DNA of 64,000 nt from Spirosoma sp. (GTDB lineage: Bacteria; Bacteroidota; Bacteroidia; Cytophagales; Spirosomataceae). Shown here one piece after another: positions 19,399-27,462 of this stretch. The first letter of the stretch is position 1. The number at the start of each line of letters is the position of its first letter. Below the pieces are notes generated by a model. That model worked only from the letters and a program-made list of their open reading frames with translations. It was not told the DNA's origin and did not search any database. Where the stretch lies: the NCBI RefSeq assembly GCF_026391055.1, contig NZ_JAPLET010000029.1, positions 1 to 64,000 of the forward strand. Reading direction: 5' to 3'. The position numbers and the translations under genes were made by a program.

Positions 19399-19411
19399 GC
19401 TCCCGAAGCTG
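19399..19411. other. Candidate left attachment core (13-bp direct repeat)
   Basis: GCTCCCGAAGCTG occurs here and again at 31064-31076, each time just 3' of a terminator hairpin and flanking the AT-rich region that holds a tyrosine integrase. With one mismatch the identity extends 3 bp further right. A 13-bp match can arise by chance over 12 kb, so the position rather than the length is the evidence. Confidence 0.45.
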
Positions 19412-19806
19412 AGGTGTTATTGTTCAGTTAACATATTCATTATTAGTGGAATACGTCTAATGTTTATTATATAATGTGAGTTAATGCAAATTCTTCTTTT
19501 AAAGTGTAGTCATAAATTTATCACAAGCTATTGTAATTCAAGGGGTTACGTGCATTTCTCTGGAGTATTTGTAATAATATTTGCAACTTTATCGGGTATA
19601 GGTAAAAGCATTAACTTACTTTGAGTGAACAAATGATAGTAGAATTAATCAAAGCTATCTTATAAGAGATAAAGCGAGTTTAATAAGATCTGTTTACCAT
19701 ATAAAGTAATTTCGACTGGTAAAAATTCTAATGTATTAAATTGTAATCACAGTTATTACATGTTTTTAGATTGTTAATATTTTCAAAGATTTAGATTACT
19801 ATTCAA

Positions 19807-22320
19807 ATGAAAGATAGATTTTGGTCTTATTACTGGGGATCTTTTAGAAATAAAGATATTATAAAGTATAGTGTATTGCTGACTATTATATATATATTTA
19901 ATTTTCCTATAAATAAGTTAATAAAAAAATATATACGAGATATACTATTTGAGGGGTTTGATAGTCAACTCTTTACTTCAATAATGTCGTTTCTTTTGTT
20001 TTTATACAGCCTGTATTTTTTTAAAAAAAAATTCACTTCTAGAAGATATATATCTGTAACGTCAGTTATATTTTCACTCTTGTGTTTTTTATTTTATTTA
20101 GTAAAATATAGAAGTAATATACTTGATTATAATTTTGTGTCATTCTTTTATCTTAATAATTTATATATAATTGATGTAGTTTTCATTAGTCTTTCGATTA
20201 TCGGGTCAAAATACATTTATATCAAAGAAGATTCTAATAAAACTAATAGTAATCAATACCATTTAATAGAAGATAATTTTGAGGAAGAAAATTCAGATGA
20301 ATTGTATCGTGAACCATATGCTAAAGAAGTTTCAAAAATTATAAACGATTCAAAAACGAAAAAAGTATTCTCTATAGCAATTACTTCTGAGTGGGGAAAT
20401 GGTAAAAGTGTATTTATTCGGTATATTGTAAAGCATTTAAACGCTCAAGATTCAATCGTATTATTTTTTGAGCCTTGGAAGTTTGAAAATGTGAATCAGT
20501 CTTTGAGTGTTTTTTTAAATGAATTAGATAAAGAGTTTAAAAAGTATGATAGTGAAGCCGCTTTTTTAATAGATTCTTATACAAAGAAGCTGGCTAATGT
20601 AGAGTCTGCTAAGTTATTGAGTTTATCAATTAATGAATTATTATTTGCTTCTGGAAATGATGAAAGTAAGCAGATTGAAAATATTAATAAGATAATTGAC
20701 CGCATTGGAAAAAAAATAATTATAATAGTTGATGATTTAGATAGACTAACTAAGGCCGAATTATTACAGGTATTTAGTATAATTCGTAATTATTTGGATT
20801 TTAAAAATGTATTTTTCCTCTCAGCTTTTGATAAAAATTATGTAAATAATCAACTTGCCGAACTTGGAAGTGGTTCTGAAAACTTTATTAATAAAATATT
20901 TCAATTGGAAATTTCGCTTCCTCCGATAAATAAAAAATTTTTAAAAAGCATTTTAATTAACCATATCACCAGTGCTCATTATTCATCTGTTGTTAAAAAA
21001 CAAATGGAAATTGCGATCCATAGAATAGACTTAAATCTTTATGATAATAACATTCAACCTGTTGGTTTAGAGGATGTTAATATCTACCCTAGCGTAAGTC
21101 TTATTAATATTTTATTCAAAAATATTAGGGATGTAAAAAGATTTATGAACAGTTATAATATTGCTTATGTATCTATTGGTTCTGAAATTGAGATAATAGA
21201 CTTATTTTTGCTTGAATTATTGAAATACAGATTTTTTTACGTTTACGCTTTGCTAGCCAATGGTGAAATAATAACATGGACTAAACAAAATTCCTTGTAT
21301 AGGTTTGATAGTACTAAGTTGGAGGAACAATTAAAGGGTAAGGAAATAGCTATGCAGCCTTATAATATAAAAGTAATATTAAAATTATTAGAGGTTATTT
21401 TTCTAGATTCTAATTCAGAACGATCAATATCTAGACCTAGATATTATCATTTATATTTTAATTACCAACTATTAGGCACAGACTCTATTGTGAAATATAG
21501 TAAAAAGATATATTCAAGTAAAGATGTGCTGAAGAATTATATGATTGAACTAATTAGAAATTATGAAAATAATTTAGATGATAAAAGCATTGAAGAATAT
21601 TTGTTTAACATAAAGCAAATAAGTTACTTTGATGATAGCCAAACCTTTGAGAACGTGGTTTTTTCATTGATTTTTCTATATTTTAATTTAAAATACAATG
21701 AATTAAAAATGCAAGTTAAAAATATTATTGAAGTCTTAGGAATATATATACCTAAAATTACAGTGTATAATAACGGAATAATGATTATCGATTTATTTGA
21801 TGAAATACTTAATGATGAAAAATATAATAGTTCTATAAAGTTAATGTTCTTGTGTGAAATACTTCAAAGTATTACTATTAGTAATGACAATGAATTCCTG
21901 CCATATATAACTTCAAAAACTACTCGTGTTTTTAAAGAGGAACTCAATTCATTTGAGTCTAACGAGGTAATGATATATTTAGACTTTAAACTTCTATACA
22001 ATAAATTATATAGGAGTTCTATTTGGTCTGATGAAGATGTTATAAAGGATTATTCTAATTATTTATTAAAAAATTATAAGTATTTTTTATCCAATCTATT
22101 TGAGCCAATAAAAGATGAGAATTCAGTGAATGATTATTACTTTATAAACCCCATTGCGTTATATATGTTTAATAACATAGATGGACTTAAAACTTTTTTA
22201 AATAAATTACCCCTAGACGCTTGTACGGAATTTATATCCTCAGAATTAAATAATATTACTTTGGGTGACACTTTTCATTTTCCGGATTTTGCAAGCCGCT
22301 TTCCGTGCAACAAGTATTGA
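19807..22320 (+). CDS. KAP-family P-loop NTPase with N-terminal membrane helices
   Basis: 837 residues. Four hydrophobic segments (about 20-40, 56-72, 82-100, 108-134) precede a P-loop domain with a KAP-type Walker A (SEWGNGKSVF, about 194-203), the FEPWKFEN motif that follows it in this family, and a Walker B (IIIIVDDLDRL, about 304-314). The rest is helical with no recognised domain. KAP NTPases are membrane-associated and frequent in mobile elements and defence islands; the bacterial members' mechanism is mostly unknown. The gene is very AT-rich (under 30% GC by eye), unlike the chromosome around it, which points to recent acquisition. It stands alone at the left end of the element, so it is probably cargo. 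Confidence 0.85.
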   Translation: MKDRFWSYYWGSFRNKDIIKYSVLLTIIYIFNFPINKLIKKYIRDILFEGFDSQLFTSIMSFLLFLYSLYFFKKKFTSRRYISVTSVIFSLLCFLFYLVKYRSNILDYNFVSFFYLNNLYIIDVVFISLSIIGSKYIYIKEDSNKTNSNQYHLIEDNFEEENSDELYREPYAKEVSKIINDSKTKKVFSIAITSEWGNGKSVFIRYIVKHLNAQDSIVLFFEPWKFENVNQSLSVFLNELDKEFKKYDSEAAFLIDSYTKKLANVESAKLLSLSINELLFASGNDESKQIENINKIIDRIGKKIIIIVDDLDRLTKAELLQVFSIIRNYLDFKNVFFLSAFDKNYVNNQLAELGSGSENFINKIFQLEISLPPINKKFLKSILINHITSAHYSSVVKKQMEIAIHRIDLNLYDNNIQPVGLEDVNIYPSVSLINILFKNIRDVKRFMNSYNIAYVSIGSEIEIIDLFLLELLKYRFFYVYALLANGEIITWTKQNSLYRFDSTKLEEQLKGKEIAMQPYNIKVILKLLEVIFLDSNSERSISRPRYYHLYFNYQLLGTDSIVKYSKKIYSSKDVLKNYMIELIRNYENNLDDKSIEEYLFNIKQISYFDDSQTFENVVFSLIFLYFNLKYNELKMQVKNIIEVLGIYIPKITVYNNGIMIIDLFDEILNDEKYNSSIKLMFLCEILQSITISNDNEFLPYITSKTTRVFKEELNSFESNEVMIYLDFKLLYNKLYRSSIWSDEDVIKDYSNYLLKNYKYFLSNLFEPIKDENSVNDYYFINPIALYMFNNIDGLKTFLNKLPLDACTEFISSELNNITLGDTFHFPDFASRFPCNKY

Positions 22321-22361
22321 AAAAGATTTTATTTGTCAGAAGAAGAGTAATTTACGGAATT

Positions 22362-22448
22362 TCATTCTTCCTCTAAAAATTCAAAAACTCCACTTACCCA
22401 ATTGCGTGCTTCGCTAAGATTTATTTTTTCTTTATCTCTGCGTTTCAT
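22362..22448 (-). CDS. Possible 28-residue ORF downstream of the XRE regulator
   Basis: The frame reads MKRRDKEKINLSEARN and ends in VFEFLEEE. It stays open upstream to a stop near 22500 (ITEKWFIDAYK precedes it) but has no ATG, GTG or TTG start there. The amino-acid pattern looks protein-like, so this may be the tail of a longer broken gene, or a small gene co-transcribed with the regulator. Confidence 0.3.
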   Translation of the reverse strand: MKRRDKEKINLSEARNWVSGVFEFLEEE

Positions 22449-22507
22449 ACGCTTGTAAGCATCAATGAACCATTTTTCTGTTATAAAACCTGATGTAACT
22501 ATTTATA

Positions 22508-22945
22508 TTAATCTTTTTCAATGTCACTTAGATCAATTCCTAATTCATTTGCTTGTCGTTTTAATTCTTCAAAATCTTCCTCCTCTTCTTCAAATCGTTT
22601 ATTTTCTTTATCAATTAATTCGTTTGCACTCTTGCGAAATAAAGATGCCATAGAGTAGAGGAGATCATTCTTGTGTCTAAGTACTTTATTCGCGGTACGT
22701 AAGCGTATGACTTTGCCTTCTAACTCTTTTATCCGTTCTGGTTGTGGACTACTGTTGTAACCTAAGAGTTCAAGGATAGAAACACCTAATACTTCAGCTA
22801 TCTTCTCAAGCATTTCGATTGTCAACCGCTTTTCCCTTTTTTCTATACGAGGGTAGTTTGTCGGTTCAATGCCTAAAGCCCTTGCTATATCACTTTGCTT
22901 AATTCCTTTCTTTTCACGAATGGCTTTGATATTTTCTGATATCAT
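22508..22945 (-). CDS. XRE-family regulator of the integrated element
   Basis: 145 residues. The N-terminal helix-turn-helix (about 6-62; IKQSDIARALGIEPTNYPRIEKREKRLTIEMLEKIAEVLG in two parts, typical Cro/C1-type) is followed by a coiled-coil and an acidic C-terminus (FEEEEEDFEELKRQ). It is divergent from a small Cro-like gene, across a 147-bp region holding two pairs of inverted repeats that are likely its operators. This arrangement is the usual lysis/lysogeny-type switch of phages and satellites. Confidence 0.9.
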   Translation of the reverse strand: MISENIKAIREKKGIKQSDIARALGIEPTNYPRIEKREKRLTIEMLEKIAEVLGVSILELLGYNSSPQPERIKELEGKVIRLRTANKVLRHKNDLLYSMASLFRKSANELIDKENKRFEEEEEDFEELKRQANELGIDLSDIEKD

Positions 22946-23092
22946 TTTAATCAGATTTTGATTAATGCAATATTACAACTAATGTGATTATAAGGCAATT
23001 ATCAAATTATGATAAATAAAATTCATCATAATTTGATTTATTATATCATTTAATGATTAGTATTGCATCATTAAATGATGAAGATTTGACTT
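22946..23092. promoter_or_regulatory. Divergent regulatory region with two operator pairs
   Basis: ATCAAATTATGAT (23001-23013) and its exact reverse complement (23025-23037) form one inverted pair. ATCATTTAATGAT (23045-23057) and its reverse complement (23067-23079) form a second pair, and each of these units is itself nearly palindromic. A possible -33 TTTG (23032-23035) and -7 TAGTATTG (23058-23065) for the rightward gene enclose one operator, although the 22-nt spacer is long. Confidence 0.7.
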
Positions 23093-23302
23093 ATGCAAAG
23101 AAACAGTTCCATTAGCGAAGCCCTACGATCTTACGAAGATCGTATAAAGGGGAAGTTTAAACCCGACCGAAGATTTTACGGATCGGTGGGCATCAACCAA
23201 AAGCGGTTTGGTCAATTAGTAAGAGGGGAAAAGCCAATTATGGGATTTGAAGCTCGTAACCTGTCTCAATTCTTTGGCGTGTCTTTAGAAAGTCTCATTT
23301 AA
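23093..23302 (+). CDS. Small Cro-like helix-turn-helix protein
   Basis: 69 residues, probably a Cro-like partner of the divergent XRE regulator. The C-terminal half (INQKRFGQLVRGEKPIMGFE and then LSQFFGVSLESLI) has the layout of helices 2-5 of an XRE fold: recognition helix, loop, then the 'fGVs.e.L' ending common in this family. It is the first rightward gene and is followed by a strong hairpin at 23311-23342. Confidence 0.7.
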   Translation: MQRNSSISEALRSYEDRIKGKFKPDRRFYGSVGINQKRFGQLVRGEKPIMGFEARNLSQFFGVSLESLI

Positions 23303-23310
23303 CAAAAATA

Positions 23311-23342
23311 AGCCCTGTATCGCGGCCAGGCGATACAGGGCT
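23311..23342 (+). terminator. Perfect 13-bp hairpin after the Cro-like gene
   Basis: AGCCCTGTATCGC and its exact complement GCGATACAGGGCT flank a 6-nt loop. There is no T-run after it, so it may act as an attenuator, RNA-processing or stability element between the regulator and the integrase rather than as a full intrinsic terminator. Confidence 0.6.
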
Positions 23343-23368
23343 AACTCTCAACCAATCACTGAATTATT

Positions 23369-24613
23369 ATGCCAAAGGTAAAACAAGCTGAGCCGTCAGC
23401 AAAGGAAAAGCGCATGAACCGCTTAAGCGTTCAGCCGTATTTGCGAGTTACTAACCTGTATCTTAAACTGTCTTATAGTGGGAAAAGCATTTCCTTTTCT
23501 ACCGGCTTGTCATGCCGGCCTAAACAGTTGGACAAAAAGGCTTTCAGTATTGAAGGAAATGAGTCCGCTACAAACTTGCTACAGGGTTTAAGGGCTGACT
23601 TTCAACGGACATTCACCGATTTTCTACTAACAAAGCGAACACCTGATTTAAGGAAAATAAAGGACGTTGTTTTGCAGAAGCTAAGTGCAGACCCAACTAT
23701 ACCAACTTTAATCGAATGTCTGGAGACATTCTTCAAGAATGAATTTGAAGCCTTGACGGGTATCGACTATGAACAAAAGACCGTTGAGAAGAAACGGTAC
23801 ATCGTGCAACGTATACGGCAATACGTTATCACTCATCATAATAATCCACATTTCAGACTGAGTGATCTTAAGTTAGTCGATGCTCAAAATTTGGTCAACT
23901 TCTGCAAACGCACCTTTGGGCATGGTCATAATCATGCCGTTTTACATGCTGAGTTTTTAAAGCGTACCTGTAATTATGCGATTGCAAACGAATGGATGGA
24001 TAGAAATCCGTTTGCCTTCTTTCGGCCCAGAAGAGACCGTAAAGAAGTTGTTTCATTGAGAGAAAGCCATTTAAAGGCTTTAGAAGATGCCGTTTTTGTT
24101 GGCCGTGAGTACAATTATGTAAAGGACGTTTTTTTGTTCTGTTGTTATACCGGGCTAGCTTATGTTGATGTGAGTCAGCTAAGTGCTGAACATGTAGTGA
24201 CTAAAGAGGACGGTAGCCAATTGCTAAAAATTAAACGGGGTAAAAATGGCAATATGTGTACGGTTCCGCTTGTACCAAAGGCATTACGGATACTTAAAAA
24301 GTATGAAGCTAACTCTGATTGCCTTGATAAGAATCGACTATTACCCGTTTATGCCAATCAGGTAATGAACCGTATTTTAAAAGAAATACAAGCCATTTGT
24401 AAGCTTCCTGTTCGGCTCACTACGCATGTTGCCCGCAAAACATGTGCTTCTTATTACATCGCAAATAATGTCCCTTTGACTAGTGTAGCCACAATGTTAG
24501 GGCATAAGAAGACAAGCACTACTGAGCAGTATTACACCGAGCGCACAGAAGAAGCCGTTATACGTCACATCAAAGAATTTCAAGACCGTCAAAGCGAAGT
24601 ACAAGCCATTTAA
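23369..24613 (+). CDS. int: Tyrosine recombinase / integrase, Bacteroidota type
   Basis: 414 residues with an N-terminal arm-binding part, a SAM-like core-binding domain (about 105-215) and a C-terminal catalytic domain. Catalytic features: HVAR (about 353-356; His and second Arg), LGHKKTSTTEQYY (about 377-389; His and the Tyr nucleophile). The first catalytic Arg position, in the motif CYTGLAYVDV (about 259-268), is Ala; loss of this Arg is known from IntDOT and related Bacteroidota integrases. It probably inserts and excises the 19.4-31.1 kb element at the 13-bp repeats. A hairpin follows at 24632-24659. Confidence 0.92.
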   Translation: MPKVKQAEPSAKEKRMNRLSVQPYLRVTNLYLKLSYSGKSISFSTGLSCRPKQLDKKAFSIEGNESATNLLQGLRADFQRTFTDFLLTKRTPDLRKIKDVVLQKLSADPTIPTLIECLETFFKNEFEALTGIDYEQKTVEKKRYIVQRIRQYVITHHNNPHFRLSDLKLVDAQNLVNFCKRTFGHGHNHAVLHAEFLKRTCNYAIANEWMDRNPFAFFRPRRDRKEVVSLRESHLKALEDAVFVGREYNYVKDVFLFCCYTGLAYVDVSQLSAEHVVTKEDGSQLLKIKRGKNGNMCTVPLVPKALRILKKYEANSDCLDKNRLLPVYANQVMNRILKEIQAICKLPVRLTTHVARKTCASYYIANNVPLTSVATMLGHKKTSTTEQYYTERTEEAVIRHIKEFQDRQSEVQAI

Positions 24614-24631
24614 TTGACGCTGCCCAACAAA

Positions 24632-24659
24632 AAACCACGCTCCTGCCAGAACGTGGTTT
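24632..24659 (+). terminator. Hairpin after the integrase gene
   Basis: AAACCACG and CGTGGTTT form an 8-bp stem with a 12-nt loop, followed a few bases later by a T-rich stretch. It is a likely terminator for the integrase transcript. Confidence 0.6.
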
Positions 24660-24691
24660 CCTATTCAATTTTTTAAAGCAAAAGCAAATAT

Positions 24692-25885
24692 ATGAAAACT
24701 AACTCAAACAGTGAGGAAAACACTGAGGGGCAACCTATTATCCAGCGTATTCAGAAGTTTTTGTTTGACAAACATGAATACCGCGTTAACATTGTATCGA
24801 ACCAACTAGAACGGAAAGGGGAACCCACTTCTGAATGGGAGTTGGTTAATATGGCCGATATTGAATTTGAGCTATTCAATGCCAATTTCAAAAACTTTAA
24901 AGACCCATTAAAAGCACTATTCGGTTCGAGAATCCTTCCAAAATATGACCCGTTTATTACCTATTTTGAAGGTTTGCCCAAGTGGGATGAATCACAGCCC
25001 AATTACATTGACCAGCTGGCTGACTTTGTTCAAACAGATGACGGTCTATGGTGGAAACTAATGTTTAAAAAATGGATTGTTCGAGCAGTTGGCCAAGCAA
25101 TCGGAGAGATTAAATTTAATAAGCAGTGTCTAACCTTAGTTGGTAAGCAGAATGATGGTAAGACTACATTCCTAGATTTTCTCATTCCTAAAGGCTTAAA
25201 AAACTACGCCAAAAAGGGTTTTGACTTTGGGCACAAAGATGGCAAGTTTTCTCTCATACAGAACTTTATTATCAATTTGGATGAATTGGCTTCTTTTGAG
25301 AAAAAAGAACTAAATAACGAATTTAAAACCGTACTATCTGAAAGTACGGTCAAGTTCAGGCTTCTGTTTCAAAATATCGAAACTCCTTTTGCTCGTCGGG
25401 CAAGTTTTGTAGCTAGTACTAACCAGTTTGAATTTTTGACCGACGAAACCGGGAACGTTCGTTGGCTTCCATTCGTGGTTAAAAATATAAACCATGATGC
25501 CGGAGGGCCTAAGGGGTACGCGGCAGTAATTGATATTGATCGGGTTTGGGCGCAGGCACAAGCGTTACTGTATGACCCTAGATTTAACTGTAACATGACT
25601 CCCGATGAAATTAGCCAGCAAGAACTTCTAAACCGTCGTTTCCTGCGTACAACGACTGAAATGGAAGTAATTGGTAAATACTACCTATCAGGAGAGAAGG
25701 GGGATACTGAATCTACTTTTAATACAGCTTCAGACATTGAAGAATATCTACGGGGTAAGGTTTCCTTGCGTCTTCACCGAACGCAAATAGGCAAGGCTAT
25801 GCAAGTAATGGGTTTTGCGCAGGAGACCAATTACAACCCGAAGAAGGGATACTCAGAGAAGGGATATTTTTTGAAAATGAAGTAA
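24692..25885 (+). CDS. VapE-like superfamily 3 helicase
   Basis: 397 residues. The VapE / virulence-associated E core is visible: Walker A GKQNDGKTTF (about 151-160), Walker B NLDELASFEK (about 196-205), and a third motif STNQFEFLTDETGNVRWLPF (about 245-264), which includes the sensor Asn and the 'D.tGnrRwlpf' signature. VapE proteins replace phage replication modules in satellites such as SaPIs and act in replicating the element. The C-terminus (about 310-397) is a small basic domain that could bind the origin. It is followed by a 235-bp gap with repeated TACTCG motifs, then the primase gene. Confidence 0.88.
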   Translation: MKTNSNSEENTEGQPIIQRIQKFLFDKHEYRVNIVSNQLERKGEPTSEWELVNMADIEFELFNANFKNFKDPLKALFGSRILPKYDPFITYFEGLPKWDESQPNYIDQLADFVQTDDGLWWKLMFKKWIVRAVGQAIGEIKFNKQCLTLVGKQNDGKTTFLDFLIPKGLKNYAKKGFDFGHKDGKFSLIQNFIINLDELASFEKKELNNEFKTVLSESTVKFRLLFQNIETPFARRASFVASTNQFEFLTDETGNVRWLPFVVKNINHDAGGPKGYAAVIDIDRVWAQAQALLYDPRFNCNMTPDEISQQELLNRRFLRTTTEMEVIGKYYLSGEKGDTESTFNTASDIEEYLRGKVSLRLHRTQIGKAMQVMGFAQETNYNPKKGYSEKGYFLKMK

Positions 25886-25892
25886 ACCTGCC

Positions 25893-26091
25893 TACTCGCT
25901 TACTCGAATCACTAATACTATCTGTAAATCAACTACTTATTAGTAATAAATAGAGTAGATAATAAAGTACTCGATTTGTCTTGATTCTCGAAATAAAGAC
26001 AAAATACGAGTAGATAGTAAAACAAAGGTACTCGAAAAAAAAGCTTTAAGGTGTTGATTAGTAGAAAGGTAAGTTGAAGAGTAAGCGAGTA
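25893..26091. other. Candidate replication origin of the integrated element
   Basis: Six TACTCG/CGAGTA motifs lie in 200 bp: 25893, 25901, 25968, 26007 (reverse), 26029 and 26086 (reverse). The outermost units form a perfect 12-bp inverted repeat (ACTCGCTTACTC at 25894-25905; complement at 26079-26090). The stretch between is strongly AT-rich. It sits between helicase and primase genes, where satellite origins often lie. Confidence 0.5.
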
Positions 26092-26120
26092 ATAGATTTT
26101 TCACCGCTAAAGAAAAAGGC

Positions 26121-26996
26121 ATGAAAACTAAAGAACATATTAAGCAATTAAAAGCCATACCGATAACACATTATTTAAGTGAGCAAGGCTTACAACCTGT
26201 AAAAGCAAATGGGGCTGAGTTAGTATACTACTCTCCCAAAAATGAAGAGCATACCCCTTCATTCTTTGTCAATCCACAAAAGAACGTATTTCATGATTAT
26301 AGCGGAGTAGGAGAGCAAGGGGACATAATTCGACTCATTCAATATCTAAATGGCTGTAGCTTTATGCAAGCTTTAGATGCATTAGAAGTGATCAAACCGG
26401 CGAAGGTACAATCCTTTTCTTTTAGCGGCGATAATCGCTCACAGGCTAAGAAATCATCATCTATGGAGATTGTAAACGTTCAACCCCTACGGAACCGGGC
26501 TTTGCTGGATTATGTGGCTAGTCGTAAAATCGCTCAGTCTATTGCATCGACCTATTTGCAGGAGGTCTACTACCATATTAATCAGAAGCAGTATTACGCG
26601 GCTGGATTCCAGAATGATAAAGGCGGTTATGAATTAAGGAGCCAATATTTTAAAGGTGGTACTTCTCCAAAGTGGTTCACTTATTTGCCTGTTCAAAATT
26701 CAACTGAAATAAACCTCTTTGAAGGAGTTTTTGATTTTTTATCCTGTTGCCAGTTTTTTAAAACGGTAAGGCTAAAAAACTCCAACCTTGTTTTAAACTC
26801 ACTCACCTTTATTAAAGAAGCGTTACCAGTGTTGTCTGGCTGTTTAACAATTAATGCTTTCTTAGATAACGATAGTGCAGGAAAGCGAGCTTTAGAGTAT
26901 TTAACTGGTATAGGGCTAACGGTTCGTGACTGTTCGAGCTACTATTTGGAATACAAAGATTTTAATGAATACTTAGTCAGTAATAGTATGCTCTAG
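26121..26996 (+). CDS. DNA primase, CHC2-like/Toprim
   Basis: 291 residues. The N-terminal part (about 30-90) follows the CHC2 zinc-finger pattern (Y-x-S-P, E-H-T-P-S-F-F-V, N-V-F-H-D-Y-S-G, GDIIRLI) but the zinc-binding Cys residues are absent, as in many Bacteroidota mobile-element primases. The Toprim part has INLFEGVFDFLS (about 198-209, catalytic Glu) and NAFLDNDSAGKRALEYL (about 245-261, the D-x-D motif). It likely lays primers for the VapE-driven replication. A good Shine-Dalgarno-like AAAGG precedes the ATG. Confidence 0.88.
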   Translation: MKTKEHIKQLKAIPITHYLSEQGLQPVKANGAELVYYSPKNEEHTPSFFVNPQKNVFHDYSGVGEQGDIIRLIQYLNGCSFMQALDALEVIKPAKVQSFSFSGDNRSQAKKSSSMEIVNVQPLRNRALLDYVASRKIAQSIASTYLQEVYYHINQKQYYAAGFQNDKGGYELRSQYFKGGTSPKWFTYLPVQNSTEINLFEGVFDFLSCCQFFKTVRLKNSNLVLNSLTFIKEALPVLSGCLTINAFLDNDSAGKRALEYLTGIGLTVRDCSSYYLEYKDFNEYLVSNSML

Positions 26997-27017
26997 CTTG
27001 CGACTATAGCTATTTAT

Positions 27018-27050
27018 GCTTGCCGGGTGCTTGCCGGGTGCTTGCCGGGT
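27018..27050. repeat. Three tandem 11-bp repeats
   Basis: GCTTGCCGGGT is repeated three times head to tail, followed by GCTTTTT. The block is GC-rich inside an AT-rich element, just after the primase gene. Function unknown; copy number may vary by slippage. Confidence 0.85.
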
Positions 27051-27134
27051 GCTTTTTGCCATTTAACAGAGTGCTAAAGGGTAGCTAATGCACGGCTAAC
27101 AAAGATTTAAAGCAGATTTAACACGTACATCCAA

Positions 27135-27386
27135 ATGAAAACAGACAATAAATTAAAACATGGGAAAAATGGGCTTCGAAACTACAGCTTTGAAGAAGTA
27201 ATGAAAGGTAAAGTTATCAACCGTTATGATCCTGACTTTGGTCACTTCACTGAAGAGTGGACTAACTTCTTCTACATTAAGAAATGCTTATACTGTAGTA
27301 AGGAGTTTGAGGCTAAAAGAGTAGATTGTACCTTTTGTAGTCAAAACTGTCAAAAAGCGCACATAAGATTAAGAAAGTTACTATAA
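27135..27386 (+). CDS. Small zinc-finger protein
   Basis: 83 residues. The C-terminal half has CLYCSKEFEAKR, then CTFCSQNC, giving two CxxC pairs (one extended by a further Cys) spaced like a treble-clef or zinc-ribbon knuckle, followed by a basic tail (RLRKLL). The N-terminal half contains NYSFEEVMKGKVINRYDPDF. Such small zinc proteins are common near primases in Bacteroidota mobile elements, where they may help replication or regulation. Its last codons form one arm of the 78-bp palindrome. Confidence 0.65.
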   Translation: MKTDNKLKHGKNGLRNYSFEEVMKGKVINRYDPDFGHFTEEWTNFFYIKKCLYCSKEFEAKRVDCTFCSQNCQKAHIRLRKLL

Positions 27387-27445
27387 AGGGAGGGGCAGAA
27401 ATCAAACTTGATTTCTGCCCCTCCCTTTATAGTAACTTTCTTAAT
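27368..27445. repeat. 78-bp near-perfect palindrome between convergent genes
   Basis: Two 38-nt arms, exactly complementary, are separated by 2 nt (27406-27407). The left arm includes the last six codons and stop of the zinc-finger gene. The right arm reaches to 18 nt before the stop of the convergent ABC-3C ATPase gene. It can act as a bidirectional terminator, but is much longer than usual and lacks the typical T-run. Confidence 0.9.
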
Positions 27446-27462
27446 ATAAGACTTACTTAATG

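Noticed and set aside
19399..19411. 3' end of a tRNA gene as the attachment target
   Set aside because: The reverse complement resembles an acceptor-stem end, but no T-arm with a TTC-A motif and no cloverleaf could be built at either copy.
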